Below are positions 20,997-33,800 of a stretch of DNA of 64,000 nucleotides, piece by piece. Both the position numbers and the translations under genes were made by a program. Positions within the stretch are counted from its first letter, which is position 1. Each line of letters starts with the position of its first letter. Source of the DNA: Flectonema sp. DT1601. Its lineage: Eukaryota; Euglenozoa; Diplonemea; Diplonemida; Diplonemidae. The stretch is from the NCBI GenBank assembly GCA_964019425.1, contig OZ025784.1, positions 1,674,001-1,738,000 of the forward strand, in the 5' to 3' direction. The notes under the pieces were generated by a model. That model did no database searches, had not been told where the DNA came from, and saw nothing but the letters and a program-made list of their open reading frames with translations.

Positions 20997-22568
20997 TAAG
21001 TAGTCGTTACCTGTGCGAATTACAAAGTCTTTAGGGCAGTCACTATCACCTGACTGAAATAATTCTAAAAACAAGTGATCCTCGACTGTGTGAAGTTAAA
21101 CCTCTTCGCTGAGGTTACTTCAAAGACGGCGACCATTACTTTTAAAGTTGGTCTCTAATTCCCAGCAGATGTTGCTGTTGGTGACTACGGAAGGACAATA
21201 CGATAACTCAGTTTTGATTTTATTTCTTCGTTCTGTTAATTAGTCTCCGTTTTCTTCGATTGGGTACTGAAGTCGTTGATTTTATAATTATCATAAGTGT
21301 GAGAGCATTAATTAGAATGGGTAGCTGACAGTTCCTTTTCTAAGTTGTAATAAGTCTTCACCTAAACCAAACATTAATCTTCCGTAAGGAGATTGTCACT
21401 CACTTGACGATTTCCGGTTAGAAGATGGCTTTCAGTGAACAATTGAACATTAATAAATTTATTTTCGATATATTTTCCCTTTGTGCGTCCACATCATATG
21501 CACACCTTACTTGTTCTTTCCCAATTATTGAGTTGAATAAAAAACAACACTCGTTTTTAGTAAGGTTTCCTTTTTATTTTATTTTTGTGAAAAAACAAAA
21601 AATAATTATCAGCCAGAGTGGTACTTCTGATGACCCTCACCGGGATTGACATTCTTGTACTTTCAACTAGGATAGTGACGAAACACTACCACATAAGAAA
21701 CAAGTGTTGGATTGCTGCTTTTATCGACATCTTTCCCTCCGCCTTCCGGTCTCTCGTAGATGTAGATCACGTCGCTGGCAATGTGAGATTCCAGCAAACT
21801 TTGCAAAACGAGTATTTTTTGCATCTCTTGTTTGTTTTCCTTTAAGCTGCTGCTGTGAACGAAATCGTCGCACTTGTTGGGACGACTTTCTGATATCAAG
21901 TTGTGGTTTGTGAATAGTTTTGTGTGTCAATTATTGAGTACTGTGGTATGCACGCGAACCCCAATCTGAAACAACACGAAAAAGAAAACGTTTTTTTGAT
22001 AAACGAAAGTTAAAATCAAATTAGCAGCAGACATCATAACAATATATAAAATAAATTAAAAAGGCTGCTGGTTTGCAACTCAAAATCCAGTCAACCTCCA
22101 CGTCGTTAACGTCTTTTATTTGTTCTATCGCGAGGTGAACCTTCGCAAGAGTCAACAGATCGCTTTCTGGATACCCATTCGGAAAGTCACCCCCCCGTCT
22201 TTGTTACCTTCCTTTAAGTTAAGTCTTTTTTGATCCCCTTTTGTGATCTTCCGCACTAACAATTATCGGGACTTGCTCGCACTTCCCGAAGTTTAATTAT
22301 GCGGCTGTCTTTGTCTTGAATTGAAAAAAAAAAAAAAAAAAAAAAACGAACTAATATACACAATCACTTGGAACAAACGTCTTGGCGTTGAACAAAAACA
22401 CTTTTTTTATATTTCGAAGAGTTGGATTACATTTGTTTTAACAGAAATACATCAATCGAGTGGGGGAGTCCAACGTGATCTGATCGGTCATTTGGTTAAT
22501 TAATTACAACAAAGAATGTTGTGTAAATTAGTATTGTTGTCTTCACAGTTAACTTACGAATCCAAAAA
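20997..22568. other. Intergenic, 1.6 kb
   Basis: No gene is convincing here. A stem-loop GAAG.AACCTC / GAGGTT.CTTC lies at about 21090-21122. A poly-A run is at 22324-22346. GTCTTCACAG ending at 22548 is the likely acceptor for the alcohol dehydrogenase gene. Confidence 0.45.
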
Positions 22569-23714
22569 ATGTCTGAAACCGCTGGAAAACCAATTACGTG
22601 CAAGGCCGCAGTTGCCTTCGCAGCTAAGGAGCCATTAAAGGTTATTAACATCAATGTCGCACCTCCAAAGGCTGGAGAAGTTCGTGTGAAGGTTATTGCC
22701 AACGCTCTTTGTCACACTGACATCTACACTTTGTCTGGTCAGGATCCTGAGGGATTGTTTCCATCTATTTTAGGACACGAGGCTGGTGCTGTTGTTGAGT
22801 CTGTTGGTGAGGGAGTTACTTCAGTAGCTGTTGGTGATCATGTTGTCCCATGTTACACTCCACAATGTAACAAACCAGATTGTATCTTCTGTATGTCTCC
22901 AAAGAGTAACTTATGTCAGTGTATTCGTGCTACACAAGGAAAGGGTGTCATGCCTGATGGAACTTCTCGTTTCACCGACATGGACGGAAAGACAATTTAC
23001 CACTTCATGGGTTGCAGTACCTTTTCTGAGTACACTGTTTTGGCTGAAGTTTCCTGTGCGAAGGTTAACAAGGAGATTGCAATGGAAAAGGCTTGTCTAT
23101 TTGGTTGTGGAGTGTCAACTGGACTCGGTGCCGTGTGGAACACTACCAAAGTTGAACCAAACTCTTCAGTTGGTGTTTGGGGATTAGGAGCAGTAGGACT
23201 TGCTGTTGTTCAGGCCGCTAAGGCTTCAGGAGCGTCAAGAATCTTTGTAATTGATATGAATGAGAAGAAGTTTGAAATGGCAAAGAAACTCGGAGCGACT
23301 GACTGCCTAAACCCAAAGAACTTTGACAAACCAATGAATGAAGTAATCGTTGGAATGACTACCTGGGGTCTTGACTACACTTATGACTGTACTGGTAACG
23401 TTGATGTTATGAGAACTGCTCTGGAGACAGCACACAAGGGATGGGGTACTTCATGTGTGATTGGTGTTGCAGGTGCTGGAAAAACTATTGAAACTCGTCC
23501 ATTCCAATTGGTGACGGGACGTCGCTGGTGTGGAACTGCCTTCGGAGGATGGAAGTCTCGTACTCACGTTCCAATGTTGGTTGAGAAGAACTTGAGAGGT
23601 GACCTACCAGTTGATCACTTCATCACTCATCGCTTTAATGGAGTTGACAAAATCAACGATGCTATTGACGCCCTTCACGGAGGTGATTGTCTCCGTGCTG
23701 TTGTTAATTACTAA
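22569..23714 (+). CDS. ADH5: Class III alcohol dehydrogenase / S-nitrosoglutathione reductase
   Basis: This cytosolic Zn enzyme oxidises S-hydroxymethylglutathione (formaldehyde removal) and reduces S-nitrosoglutathione with NAD(H). At 381 aa it has the normal length. The catalytic-zinc ligands are in ALCHTD, the GHEAG His and FGCGVSTG. Four structural-zinc Cys sit in the [11 protein letters not shown] region and NLC just after. The Rossmann motif [14 protein letters not shown] and the nearby Asp that selects NAD are present. [17 protein letters not shown] and STFSEYTV match class III sequences closely, including the Arg that binds the glutathione adduct. The gene is intronless; the start codon lies 20 nt after CTTCACAG. 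This is the most confidently identified complete gene in the window. Confidence 0.97.
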   Translation: MSETAGKPITCKAAVAFAAKEPLKVININVAPPKAGEVRVKVIANALCHTDIYTLSGQDPEGLFPSILGHEAGAVVESVGEGVTSVAVGDHVVPCYTPQCNKPDCIFCMSPKSNLCQCIRATQGKGVMPDGTSRFTDMDGKTIYHFMGCSTFSEYTVLAEVSCAKVNKEIAMEKACLFGCGVSTGLGAVWNTTKVEPNSSVGVWGLGAVGLAVVQAAKASGASRIFVIDMNEKKFEMAKKLGATDCLNPKNFDKPMNEVIVGMTTWGLDYTYDCTGNVDVMRTALETAHKGWGTSCVIGVAGAGKTIETRPFQLVTGRRWCGTAFGGWKSRTHVPMLVEKNLRGDLPVDHFITHRFNGVDKINDAIDALHGGDCLRAVVNY

Positions 23715-24472
23715 GATTAATTAACAACCTCCCTGCCATTGCTATTTTCGTAGACTCTGTAATCTGTGTGAAGATGATTGCGTTCTCACTTAGATGAAGC
23801 TTTTGTCAGTTACGTCTTACCTGAATTAAATTATGAAAAAAAAAGGAAAAAGTGAAGATATTTCGTAATAATTATATTCTTAACAATTAGAGATGACTCA
23901 CATCTCTAAAGTGTTTGTTGTATTTGTGAGTGCAACACTCAAATCATTTATTCTATCTCGTAGTCTACCCAACTCAACTCTGACCTGTCACTGTACGGTT
24001 TTAGCAGAGTTGTGTAGTCTTCGAGTTTACGGACACAAAAAAAAAAAGAAAAAAAAGAAAAAAAGAGGGAAGAAAAAATAAAAGAAAGAAAAAAAAAAAC
24101 GGATGCCGTATAAAATTTCTACTCGCGTTGAAAATACACAAAAAAAAAAAAAAAAAAAAAAAAGGTTCGACTTCCTTAAGTTAACCCACTTAATACAAAT
24201 AGAAGAGCAAGTTAAAAAAAATAAAAAGTTCGACAAAGTTACGAAGGCAACGAAAATGCGTAAAGTTTAATAAAAAAACAACAGCATGACGTACAGCCAA
24301 GATAGTATTTTATGGGGAAAGAGATCTTTAAATTTGCATAAGTTTGGTTCTGGAAATTTAAAATAGAAATAATTATTTTTACAGGTGGTGAAGTTTGTTG
24401 GTTTGGTTGTCTTTTGTCAATAATTATCTTCTTGTTCTCATTCTTTTTTATCAAAAGTTGAACCTCCAGAAA
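23715..24472. other. Intergenic with homopolymers and a hairpin
   Basis: No gene. A perfect 9-bp hairpin lies at 23887-23909 (TTAGAGATG / CATCTCTAA, loop ACTCA). Long A-rich runs lie at 24037-24165. Acceptor-like TTTTTACAG ends at 24384. Confidence 0.5.
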
Positions 24473-27400
24473 ATGGGGAGAACCGTCGCACATGGCAGCC
24501 AACGACGGTTCAGTGAAGCTCTCGTTTCGGTAACACCAAATAAGTTGACAGCTTTTATCCCCAAGATGGTTGGTTTACTGTTGAATCGGAAAGACGGTCC
24601 TGTAGATGGGCTTCACCAGTTCACTTCCTCGATGTTGTTTGTCGATGTGTCGGGGTTTTCAGATGCTGCGAGTAAGTTGCATGCGATGAGTAATGACGGG
24701 GCAGAGTTAATTTCATTTCATTTAAATAAATATTTCAGTTCAATAATTGACATCATTCACGAACACGGTGGTGACATCGTTCTATTCAGTGGAGATGCGA
24801 TAATGGTATCATGGTGGCAACTAAGTGATGATTTGACTGATTCAAATGTACTACTCGACTCTCAGATAGCAATCAGATGCGCAGTGTCCCTTCTTAAGAA
24901 TGCTGGCTCTTATAAAATTGAAATCGACAGCACTGACGTCGCAGAAATGGGACTCCACATCGGACTCTCACAAGGAGAAGTCTTTCTGTCAATATTTGGC
25001 GGGTCTGCTCCGCGATCATCAGGTCGATGGAAATATCTTCTCCACGGCCCTCCAATTCACCACTTAGGACTTGCTGTTGATGTTGGTAAGAATGGTCAGT
25101 TGATAATCAGTCAATCGATAATGGATAAAATTAGAAACAGTGACACTAATCTCAGTGGTACGTGGATAACTCATTCGGAGGAAGACTTCTTTTTATTTGA
25201 AGGTATCGAAGGCGGGTTATCTGAAGCAATCACAAATCGGATTCAGGTGTCCAGAGAACTGGAAACACTGCAACCGGAAGTTGATTCGCAGTTGTCTGAC
25301 GTTCAGTTGATTTCATCTTTTACATTTGATACTTTAATATTATCAGCTAATTCAGCAGGACAACTAAGAACTGTGTCAGTAGTCTTCATTAGACTGTGTA
25401 AGGCTAAATCACCCCTCGAGTCGATTGAAAAGTTCCACGAGACTCTCTCTGAAGCCGTTGCAATAATTCAACGAAACCTCACTCGAGTTGATGGAATTCT
25501 TAACAAAGTTGTGATGGACGACAAAGGTGTTCATTGTCTTTGTTTGTTTGGTATTCCCCACCACTGCCACACTGATGACGCAGAGCGCAGTGTAATTTTT
25601 GCCTTAAAAATGAGTTTGAAGCTGGCAAAGTTACTGGGGCACACTTCCATTGGTATCGGGCGAGCTGTAGTCTATTGTGGTATGACTGGATCATCTAAGA
25701 GAGCAGAGTACACCGTTTTAGGTGATGGTGTTAATATAGCAGCCAGACTAATGACTAGACCATTAGAACAAGGATTGGATAGGAAGAAGAGAAGTTTACT
25801 CTGCGCACAAGAAACTGTTGCATCGGTGAGACAGGGAAGACGTAAACTTCCAATCGTGTTTGTTCCGGCAGGAGATTATTTTATGAAAGGAAAAGACAAA
25901 CCAGTAACATGCTATCAAGTGTATTCAGAGTCTGATGTCAAGGGTGTTACTAATTCAGTTAAATCTGAAGGCATTCCAGGTGAGACTGATTCACCAGTTT
26001 CTTCATCTTACTCCAGTCTCAGTTCCTGTTCATCTCTCGGTAGTATTTGGTCTGTTGGTAGTCGTCTCTCTGTTGCATCCGGATCGAGTTCTAAAAGGTG
26101 TTCTCGTTTTGAGTCAAAAGGTAAATTAACATCTGTGATGCCATTTGCTTCTCTTTCTGCCCCGTGTAGTCCGAAGTCCAATGACGGAGGAGGGTTCTTC
26201 CGCAACGCAATAAAATCAGATCTCGGAGATTCTATTCAGAGGTCTCTTGAAGGAAGTGAAATCTACTGCAGGACTGAAGAGCTTTCGATAATTCGCTCTT
26301 TTTGTGAATCTCTCAGACCACCTCAGCTAACTGGTCGGTCTTCAGGAGACTCTCCAAACAGTGAAGGAGTTTGTTTGGTAATTGCTGGAGGGCATAGATC
26401 AGGTAAAAGTCTTTTATTACATCGTGCTAAAGGTTTACTGCAACACCCATCGGGTTCTTTGACTCTCGTTTGTGGGATTGAAAATGGTCAGAATATGCAA
26501 TTCGGAGCTCTGCAATCTCTTACTCACAGTTTGGTGTCTGGAATGGACTCGTTGGGTACTCAACGGAGTAAGAAAGAATTACAAGTTCTGTCATTCGTAA
26601 TTCAACACAATATACTACTTGAGCCTTCTGAAGAACAAAAGATAATGTCGTTGGATCACTTACTTGAAGAGATAGCTGAGATTATCCTTGAACTACTACT
26701 TCAACAAGTATCAACAACTCCAATACTAATCGTTGATGATGTACATTGGGTTGACCCAGCATCATTATATTTATTACTTCAATTAAAGAAATTTGGAGTC
26801 TCATGTCTCTTCGCTGGAAGATCAGAAGTCTTTGAAGCAGCAGATCTTCAGAAACACTTGAGAAGTGCTGTTCCTTCAGGTGCTCACTCTAAAGGAAGTC
26901 AAACATCTACTGACAGCGATCTTGAAGGGGTTCGCTTACCAGGTGATGTCAGTGAATTATTTCGTTCAAATAATAATTCACTTTCCACTTTACGATATGT
27001 TACTAGAGTTGATTTGAATCCATTCTCACAAAAATCACAGACTGAGCTTTTAACTATTCTTCTTAACGCGATACCAGAACCCAGTCTGTTTGATAAGATT
27101 TCTGAGAAGTCAGGGGGAGTGCCTGGTTTTATTGTCGCTACTTTATCACATTTGACTGAGGAGAATGTTTTGTCTGTTGAAAACGGAGTAGCGGTACTGA
27201 CTGACAGCTATTCGATAACAGAACAACTCGTTCATTACATCCCCGGCTATGAAGCAACTGTGTACCGGGAATTGGATGCTCTGCCTGCACCCGTCGAGAA
27301 AACACTTCACGTCTGTAGCATTTTGGGATCCTCTTTTGATAAAGTAGTACTCAAAGACTGTCTGTTACAGTTACCAACAACAAAAGGAAACCCTGAAGGC

Positions 27401-29032
27401 CACATATCACATCTTTTGAGTGCGAAGTTATTAGTCCGCGTCGATAATAATTCCAGAGAGAAGTTAGCTTTCGATCATCCATTGTCTAGAGATGCTGTGT
27501 ACCTGGCGATACTGTCCCAGGATAGAAGAGATCTTCATTTAATGGTTGAGAAGGTTATTGGTATTTTTGCAGCGAAGTCATCTGGTTTTGCTAGAAGTAG
27601 AATTCTCCATCTGCTGCAGTCATCAGTTCTGGCAGCAGATATTCCTGTTGAAGTAGCGACAGCTGCTTTTGAAGAATCGATTCTGGAAGATGACTATCAG
27701 ACAGCTATTCGAATTCTTCCATTCATACCACTCGGGTCTAGACCTGTTCATATTCGTCACTACTTGGAGGCAGTCTGTTTTTTTGAGATGTCCAATTATT
27801 CAGCCGCTCAATTCTGTCTTCGAAAGCTCAACTCAACAATAACAGAAGATCTTAATACTTGGTACTCAAAAGAACAAGTAAAGAGTTCTCTTTTTGATTG
27901 CTGTTGGAAGTCAAGCGCTGTTGAAGAACCAGAGCTGTCTAGTCCAGGGAAGTTATCAGACGCTGCGTCATTAATACATCATCGTGTTAGTATTCTTTCT
28001 AAAGAAATTGAATATATGACTCACGGTAGGCTTGATTCAGCAAGCAAATCTCACTTTACGACAAGAAAGAAGGTGAACAACGGGATCGCCAAGTCTCCTA
28101 TTTCAATGCAGATCTCATTATCGAAGAATATCGATGAGTTGATGTCGGATCTTATTGTTGACAGGACGTCAAATGTTGATCACTTTTCTATATTACCATT
28201 AATTCATAGACCAAGACTTAGTGTCAGACTTATACAGAAAGTATTTCAGTGTATTACTGCGGCAATGTTTGGAAACAAAGTAGCGATAATGACTTCTCTC
28301 CATTACTTAGAATCAAACGTCAACGGAGGAAAGCACTGGGCGATGATCTCATTACAGTTGAGAAGTATCCTCAGTCGGTTTTATGTTATTGATAAGAAGT
28401 CTCCAAAGAACGATGCGGAATTACAGAGCCCAGCATCAGGTTGGCTGAAAGATGAACCGTTGGTATCCCCGACTCTTACAAACTCATACGTGAAGGCATC
28501 TGATAATATTATACTCTCAACACTGCAGGCTGTTTCTCAAACATCTATCTCAGATTCTATTGAGGTTGTGATGGAGAATTGCGACACCAAAAGCAATGCT
28601 GCCCTCTGCGGCATCGTTGCCATGAATTTATGTGAGCGGCTAACACCAAACCCCCCATTGCTTAATAGGGCTGTCTCTGTTTTGAAAAAGATTGCTGAAA
28701 AGGAATCTCTCTTTGCTCCCGCCGCCCTTCTCTATGACGCCATTTCTCAACCTCAGCCACAACAAAGAGAGTTATTATTGAAGTGTTGTTCTGCATGTGA
28801 GGCTATTCCACAATTGCTTGAGGGTCCTATTTTCTGGAAGGCCCGCTGTGTGCTCGTTTCTGAATCGATTTCTGATGAGATAATCCAGAGGCTGCCACCC
28901 AACTACCGCCCCCCTTCATCAAATAGTGAGGAGGGACACCATCAGATGGTCGCACAGCTATCGCGTGAAAAAAACTCCAAAGGGTTTAGCCTTCGTGAAA
29001 TAGTTGATCCCGTAGTGTTGGATATGACCTGA
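24473..29032 (+). CDS. Soluble adenylyl cyclase, ADCY10 type
   Basis: This 1519-aa class III cyclase makes cAMP; ADCY10-type enzymes are cytosolic and sense bicarbonate, calcium or ATP. Cyclase domain 1 (about 50-200) has both metal-binding Asp residues, in FVDVSGF and SGDAIMVSW. Domain 2 (about 300-430) has GRAVVYCGMTG and EYTVLGDGVNIAARLM, typical of the sAC second domain. A Ser-rich linker leads to an STAND/AAA-like ATPase with P-loop GGHRSGKS (about 638) and Walker B LIVDDVHWVD (about 752). A long helical C-terminal part follows. Length and order match animal sAC (about 1600 aa). The frame is open from 24395, but I take the ATG at 24473 since acceptor-like TTACAG lies between and homology starts after it. 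One exon. Confidence 0.93.
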   Translation: MGRTVAHGSQRRFSEALVSVTPNKLTAFIPKMVGLLLNRKDGPVDGLHQFTSSMLFVDVSGFSDAASKLHAMSNDGAELISFHLNKYFSSIIDIIHEHGGDIVLFSGDAIMVSWWQLSDDLTDSNVLLDSQIAIRCAVSLLKNAGSYKIEIDSTDVAEMGLHIGLSQGEVFLSIFGGSAPRSSGRWKYLLHGPPIHHLGLAVDVGKNGQLIISQSIMDKIRNSDTNLSGTWITHSEEDFFLFEGIEGGLSEAITNRIQVSRELETLQPEVDSQLSDVQLISSFTFDTLILSANSAGQLRTVSVVFIRLCKAKSPLESIEKFHETLSEAVAIIQRNLTRVDGILNKVVMDDKGVHCLCLFGIPHHCHTDDAERSVIFALKMSLKLAKLLGHTSIGIGRAVVYCGMTGSSKRAEYTVLGDGVNIAARLMTRPLEQGLDRKKRSLLCAQETVASVRQGRRKLPIVFVPAGDYFMKGKDKPVTCYQVYSESDVKGVTNSVKSEGIPGETDSPVSSSYSSLSSCSSLGSIWSVGSRLSVASGSSSKRCSRFESKGKLTSVMPFASLSAPCSPKSNDGGGFFRNAIKSDLGDSIQRSLEGSEIYCRTEELSIIRSFCESLRPPQLTGRSSGDSPNSEGVCLVIAGGHRSGKSLLLHRAKGLLQHPSGSLTLVCGIENGQNMQFGALQSLTHSLVSGMDSLGTQRSKKELQVLSFVIQHNILLEPSEEQKIMSLDHLLEEIAEIILELLLQQVSTTPILIVDDVHWVDPASLYLLLQLKKFGVSCLFAGRSEVFEAADLQKHLRSAVPSGAHSKGSQTSTDSDLEGVRLPGDVSELFRSNNNSLSTLRYVTRVDLNPFSQKSQTELLTILLNAIPEPSLFDKISEKSGGVPGFIVATLSHLTEENVLSVENGVAVLTDSYSITEQLVHYIPGYEATVYRELDALPAPVEKTLHVCSILGSSFDKVVLKDCLLQLPTTKGNPEGHISHLLSAKLLVRVDNNSREKLAFDHPLSRDAVYLAILSQDRRDLHLMVEKVIGIFAAKSSGFARSRILHLLQSSVLAADIPVEVATAAFEESILEDDYQTAIRILPFIPLGSRPVHIRHYLEAVCFFEMSNYSAAQFCLRKLNSTITEDLNTWYSKEQVKSSLFDCCWKSSAVEEPELSSPGKLSDAASLIHHRVSILSKEIEYMTHGRLDSASKSHFTTRKKVNNGIAKSPISMQISLSKNIDELMSDLIVDRTSNVDHFSILPLIHRPRLSVRLIQKVFQCITAAMFGNKVAIMTSLHYLESNVNGGKHWAMISLQLRSILSRFYVIDKKSPKNDAELQSPASGWLKDEPLVSPTLTNSYVKASDNIILSTLQAVSQTSISDSIEVVMENCDTKSNAALCGIVAMNLCERLTPNPPLLNRAVSVLKKIAEKESLFAPAALLYDAISQPQPQQRELLLKCCSACEAIPQLLEGPIFWKARCVLVSESISDEIIQRLPPNYRPPSSNSEEGHHQMVAQLSREKNSKGFSLREIVDPVVLDMT

Positions 29033-30879
29033 GGAGGATTATATCTGCTGCTGAAAAATTATGTCAGCGCGCACAGATATTGTGGTATTTCAATCAGCTT
29101 CAACAATCAAGGTCAGGTATTCACTTAGTACGATTAACCCACACTTGTAATTACTTTACTGCTGCTCTAATGAATAGTAAGACTGACTTCATTATTGATG
29201 ATGCTCTTGTACATCTTTAATTCAATAGAAGTATTGATCTCTGTCATCGTATTAGTGATGGGGTAGGGTAGGGTAGAGTAGAGTAGAGTAGAGTTAAGTA
29301 AGTAGTATTAGCTTAGTGGATCAGCTGTAATCTTTTGATCTTTATCGGAGCTTTTTTTTTTTTTTTTTTTTGTTATTGTGTCATTCGTTGGGTTATTGTT
29401 CTTTCTCTTCCCACCTGTTTCCTCAAATTTGCTAACTACACAGACCCACGCTGGGTGCATGTGCCCCAATTTGTGTGACAGACTTGTTGACAAGCTCACA
29501 ACATACACATTGTGACGCTGTGTGTCTCAATGAGAATGGACATGTTTGATAGTTTGTATGAAATAGCTGAAGAGTAGAAAAGTTTTATATATTTTGTCTG
29601 TCAATCTTTTCCCCCCTTTTTTTTGTTTTTTTTCCTTAGCTGCGGAATGATGTTCTTCGCCAAGTCGTCATCTCTCTTGTGGAAAACTTTAAATCTCTCA
29701 ATCAATTCTTGACTCGCATATTTAATTTCATCGTTTCTGAAATGTAATTTACTTCACTTCTGTCACTACATTGTTTGCTGCTGTTCTTTTCGCAGCTCTG
29801 TAGAAAAAGGTTTCACGGGCCTGTTAGCAGAAAGGACTCAGGAACGTAGGGTTTATAAATTGCATTAACGGTAGCAGAGACAATATTCTATAAAAAAAAA
29901 AAGAAAAAGAGAACCCATTCTCTGTTGTTGTTGTTTCCGTTACTTGCAAGGCATGCACATAATCTTGTTGTCTCCACTTCGTCTTCTCTTTTTAACTAAT
30001 TTCAGATCATTCTTATTCCCTTTTATGTTTTGTTTGTATTTATTTCTTTTTGCGAGAGTTATTTTATTTTTACGCATCTCTGATGCGTTACATATTAACA
30101 GTTCTTATCGTGATTATTGTATTGGTGTCTTTATGTTATGTAATGGCCACAGGATTTCCTCTAAAAGCCTCTTAGTTTACTTCAATGTGGATTCAGAGAA
30201 GCGTGTGAGGTATTCTTTTTTGTTTTTGCTGTCGGCATTACCCAAACATAACTCGTAGCAACGTTAGTGATTTTATTTAAAATCTCTTTTTTTTTTTTTT
30301 TTTGAAGGAGGCGCACAGAGTTAGTTAAGAACTGTTATAAATAGAAACAAGTATCGTCAGACGACGGGTCGCTTTGTATATCAAACACTGTGTGAAGTAC
30401 TTTATTAACAATAAGACTTACAGCTGGTCAAGTTGAGTGAACTGATTTTTATAATTCAGACGAAGATGAAAACGGAGATCATGTCATCCGTTCTCTGTAC
30501 TTTTCGTATTGTCAGTTCTTGTCCAGCCATGCGGCTTTCCAGCTGCGTTGATCTGTCATTTTTGGTAAAGTGATTTGTCTGCTTGTCATAACATCACTCG
30601 CAAGCTTTCACGGAGTCTGCAGCGTTTACACAAATGCAACTCGAAAACAACAACTTGACCGTCAGTTTAGTTTTTTATCATTTTCAGAAGATGAAAATGT
30701 TTGGGAAAAAAAAAAAAAAAAAAAAAAAACCGAAGTATTCACATCATCTCTTTATTAACTTCAACAGGAAAATAATAAATCTAAATCACCTGATGTGAGT
30801 TGATGAATGAGAAGTGTTTCTTAAATTATTTATTTACAGAATCCAACCCCACAATTTGAGTGGCGGTTGAGTTATCAAA
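29033..30879. other. Intergenic, 1.85 kb
   Basis: No gene is seen. A two-part stem-loop lies at 29041-29080 (ATATCTG / CAGATAT with inner GCTG / CAGC), 9 nt after the stop. A short GGGTA/GAGTA microsatellite lies at about 29262-29296. A 20-nt T run is near 29351 and a 25-nt A run near 30706. TTATTTACAG ending at 30839 precedes the next gene. Confidence 0.5.
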
Positions 30880-33800
30880 ATGACGTCTGTAGCTTCGCCG
30901 TCAATCCGGAGTAGCTCACCTTTGTCAGCACAAAAACTTCGTGAGATCGTTTCAATGAACCCAGAAAACGGATTAAGTTACATTTGTTGGGAACATCTAC
31001 CGGCTGATATCAGACCAAACTTCGCATCATTTTTTAAGGGAGAGCAATCTAAAGTAATTTATTACTTTACTGTTCTCAATAAGATCTCAAGAAAGATTTT
31101 ACCCAAAGAACGAGTACTAATGGTCACACACAATGCTATTTACATTAACGAAGTCTCTACAGGGAACGTGACGAGATGTATAGCAGTTCAAGATATAAAA
31201 TGCATCCATGTCACTGCTGACTTACTACTGGGAATTGAAGTACCAAGTCAATTTGACTTGTTAGTGTCTGTTAATGAAGCACAGAAGAAAGCTCTTACTG
31301 TTGATGTGTTACCAGTTGTATTTCAACATGTTACGAGGAAGACATTGTTGGTAAATAAACTCAGTAAGACACAAAAAATTAAAAATATATTAAATCTCAA
31401 GAAGCCGAAGGGGTGGCGGAATGAATTAGCTCCAGTGATGAGACGAATCGACAGCGTGAAGTCCAGCAGTCCAGCAAGATCACGAGCAGCAAGTATATCA
31501 ACTTATCAAGGAACTCAATCTCCATATACTCCTGTTATGAGTTCCCCAGGAGGAGTATATGTTAGTCAGCAGCAACAACTAGAACCCGATTTATATGATC
31601 TTGAAATCGATGGTATAATCATTCAAGTTAAACCTCGTCAGATATGTGCTATCAAGGATGCTCAAGTTGCTGATGAAATATTTTGTAAGAAGTACGGAGA
31701 AGAAGGAATCATTCGATCCATAAACGACTCTGGTACTGAGTACTCTCTTCAACTAAAATCAGCTGGCTTCTCTGATGTCGTTATAGTGACGAAGGAAGAG
31801 TTAGGACTCGGCATTAAAGTTGGGGCAGTTGTCAAAACTGCGGAGCCAATCCGAAACCCAAATAACGGTCAGCAGTACCCGATAGGTACTGTGGGTCTTG
31901 TGAAGTGTGTTTCTAATAAAAATAGATTCTCACCACAAGAAGTACAACAACCAGTTCTCCCAACTCCAACTACCACACCACCGGTTCCAAGTGTAAAGAA
32001 AGCAATCGAAGTCGAAGTAAGCACACCTCCGATATCACCAACTCATACGGAGCCTCCGTCAGGTGAAGTGTTGGAGTACTCTGAAGGAGATGCTGTTGAA
32101 GTCTTTGACGTCGAAGATTGGAGACCAGCTACTGTTGTGGCAACAGATGAGGATGCTTATCTAGTTCAGTTAGATTCTGGAGTTCAGTACCACGTAAATG
32201 CGAATAATGCGAGTGAGTTTTTGAGAAAGCCTATTGCAGCTGTCGCTTCTTCACCACGGCGGCAACAACAGCAGCATCAACAACGAGAAGCCTCCTGTTC
32301 TCCAATAAAGCCTCCTGTCATCCGTCAGTCTATTGAAGAACAACTCCCAAAACTCGATGAAATGCAAATTAGAGACATGCCCAGTGTCAGTGTTCCTGCA
32401 TCGTCACTTGCGGAACCCACTAGAAATAGAGAAGCATCTCACAACGGAAGAAAGACTCGACAGGTACAAAGCAGCAGTCTCGCAAGTAGTGTTGTTGATG
32501 TTCCAGTTTATATGAACTTACCAGACTTGATTGATGGATTACCTACTTTTGATATTTTAGATTCTGGAGCGCCACGGATGAGCAGCAGCAGTCCCGTTCA
32601 TGTTATGGTGCAGCAGGAAAAGGCTCCAGACGCTGTTTCACCAGAATTGAGAGCAGTTAGCTGTCAAGCCTCATCTCCTATTGACCAGAGAGACATGTCA
32701 ACATCACCGATTCAGAGTAGGCAGAGTTCTGTTTATAATGTAACTCCCAGAAAGTCTTCACCTCTTCAGTCACTCCCTGAGCTTCCTCCTTCAGCTGACG
32801 AGTCATCGCCTGGAAGGGTTGCTGCTGCCTTGAAGAGCGAAAAGCAACAAACACCTCTTCAGCAATCTCTCATTGAAGTTAATACACTATTCGGTAGTAA
32901 ACCTTCGCCGTCATTACCAAGTAGGGAACCATCACCCAAGTTGGTAGATGTAGAAGGAGAATATGTTTATGATCATATTCCTGTTTCGAGAAGTCCTTCA
33001 CAGAGAGAGAGTCAGCCTTCCGCGTCACCTTCAGCTAGGCAGCCGCAGCAACAACATCAACATTTGTCTTCTCAGCCTCTGGAACAACTTTCTCACCACA
33101 GAGATGACGACGTCGTGTCTGCTGAATTTGCCAGCCGCGTTTTTGAGGAGTGCAATCGACAGATTCGAGATCTTCAACACAAATTAGAAGGACACGAATT
33201 AGATTCTGTTGTCGCTAATTTGATCACAGAAAGAGATGACCTCGTGAGACGTAATAAGGAACTGTTGGAACACCGTCGACTTCGCTCTGGTGACGTATCA
33301 ATTTTCCTCCAACAAAAACTGCTCCTCTCAAAAGAAACATGCGACGCCTTTGCAGGAGTTACTTACAACGAAGTTTGTGATTATTCCCGGGAAGATTTCC
33401 TTCGCAGGGTGGGGAGTGATCAAGCGGCAGACATGCTTTTTAAGTATTTCAACGACACTTCTACAACCAGCAAGTCAGTTGAACCATCCCGTGTGGAGTT
33501 GTTAGATACTGAAACGTTTGCATGGGTTTTAGGAACTCGTCATCACCTGGTTGAAGATATAATTAGAATGTATGAAGACTGTCAGAGAGCAACTCACAAA
33601 GTGACTCTCTTAAAGAAACATTTAAAGAAAGGATCTAACCCGGCAACTATCGATAGGGTAGTCTCAACTGAGAGACTTGTAGTGGGTCTGCAGCATTCGA
33701 TGAAGGAAATAGTGTGCAACAAACTACTTCCTAAAGAGAAGTGGGACTTTGGTTTAGCTTCCCATCCGAGGACGAATCAAATAATTGTGCCGCAGGGAAT

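Noticed and set aside
29262-29296. GGGTA-rich run as a telomere remnant
   Set aside because: Only a few degenerate pentamers sliding into GAGTA; a microsatellite is simpler.
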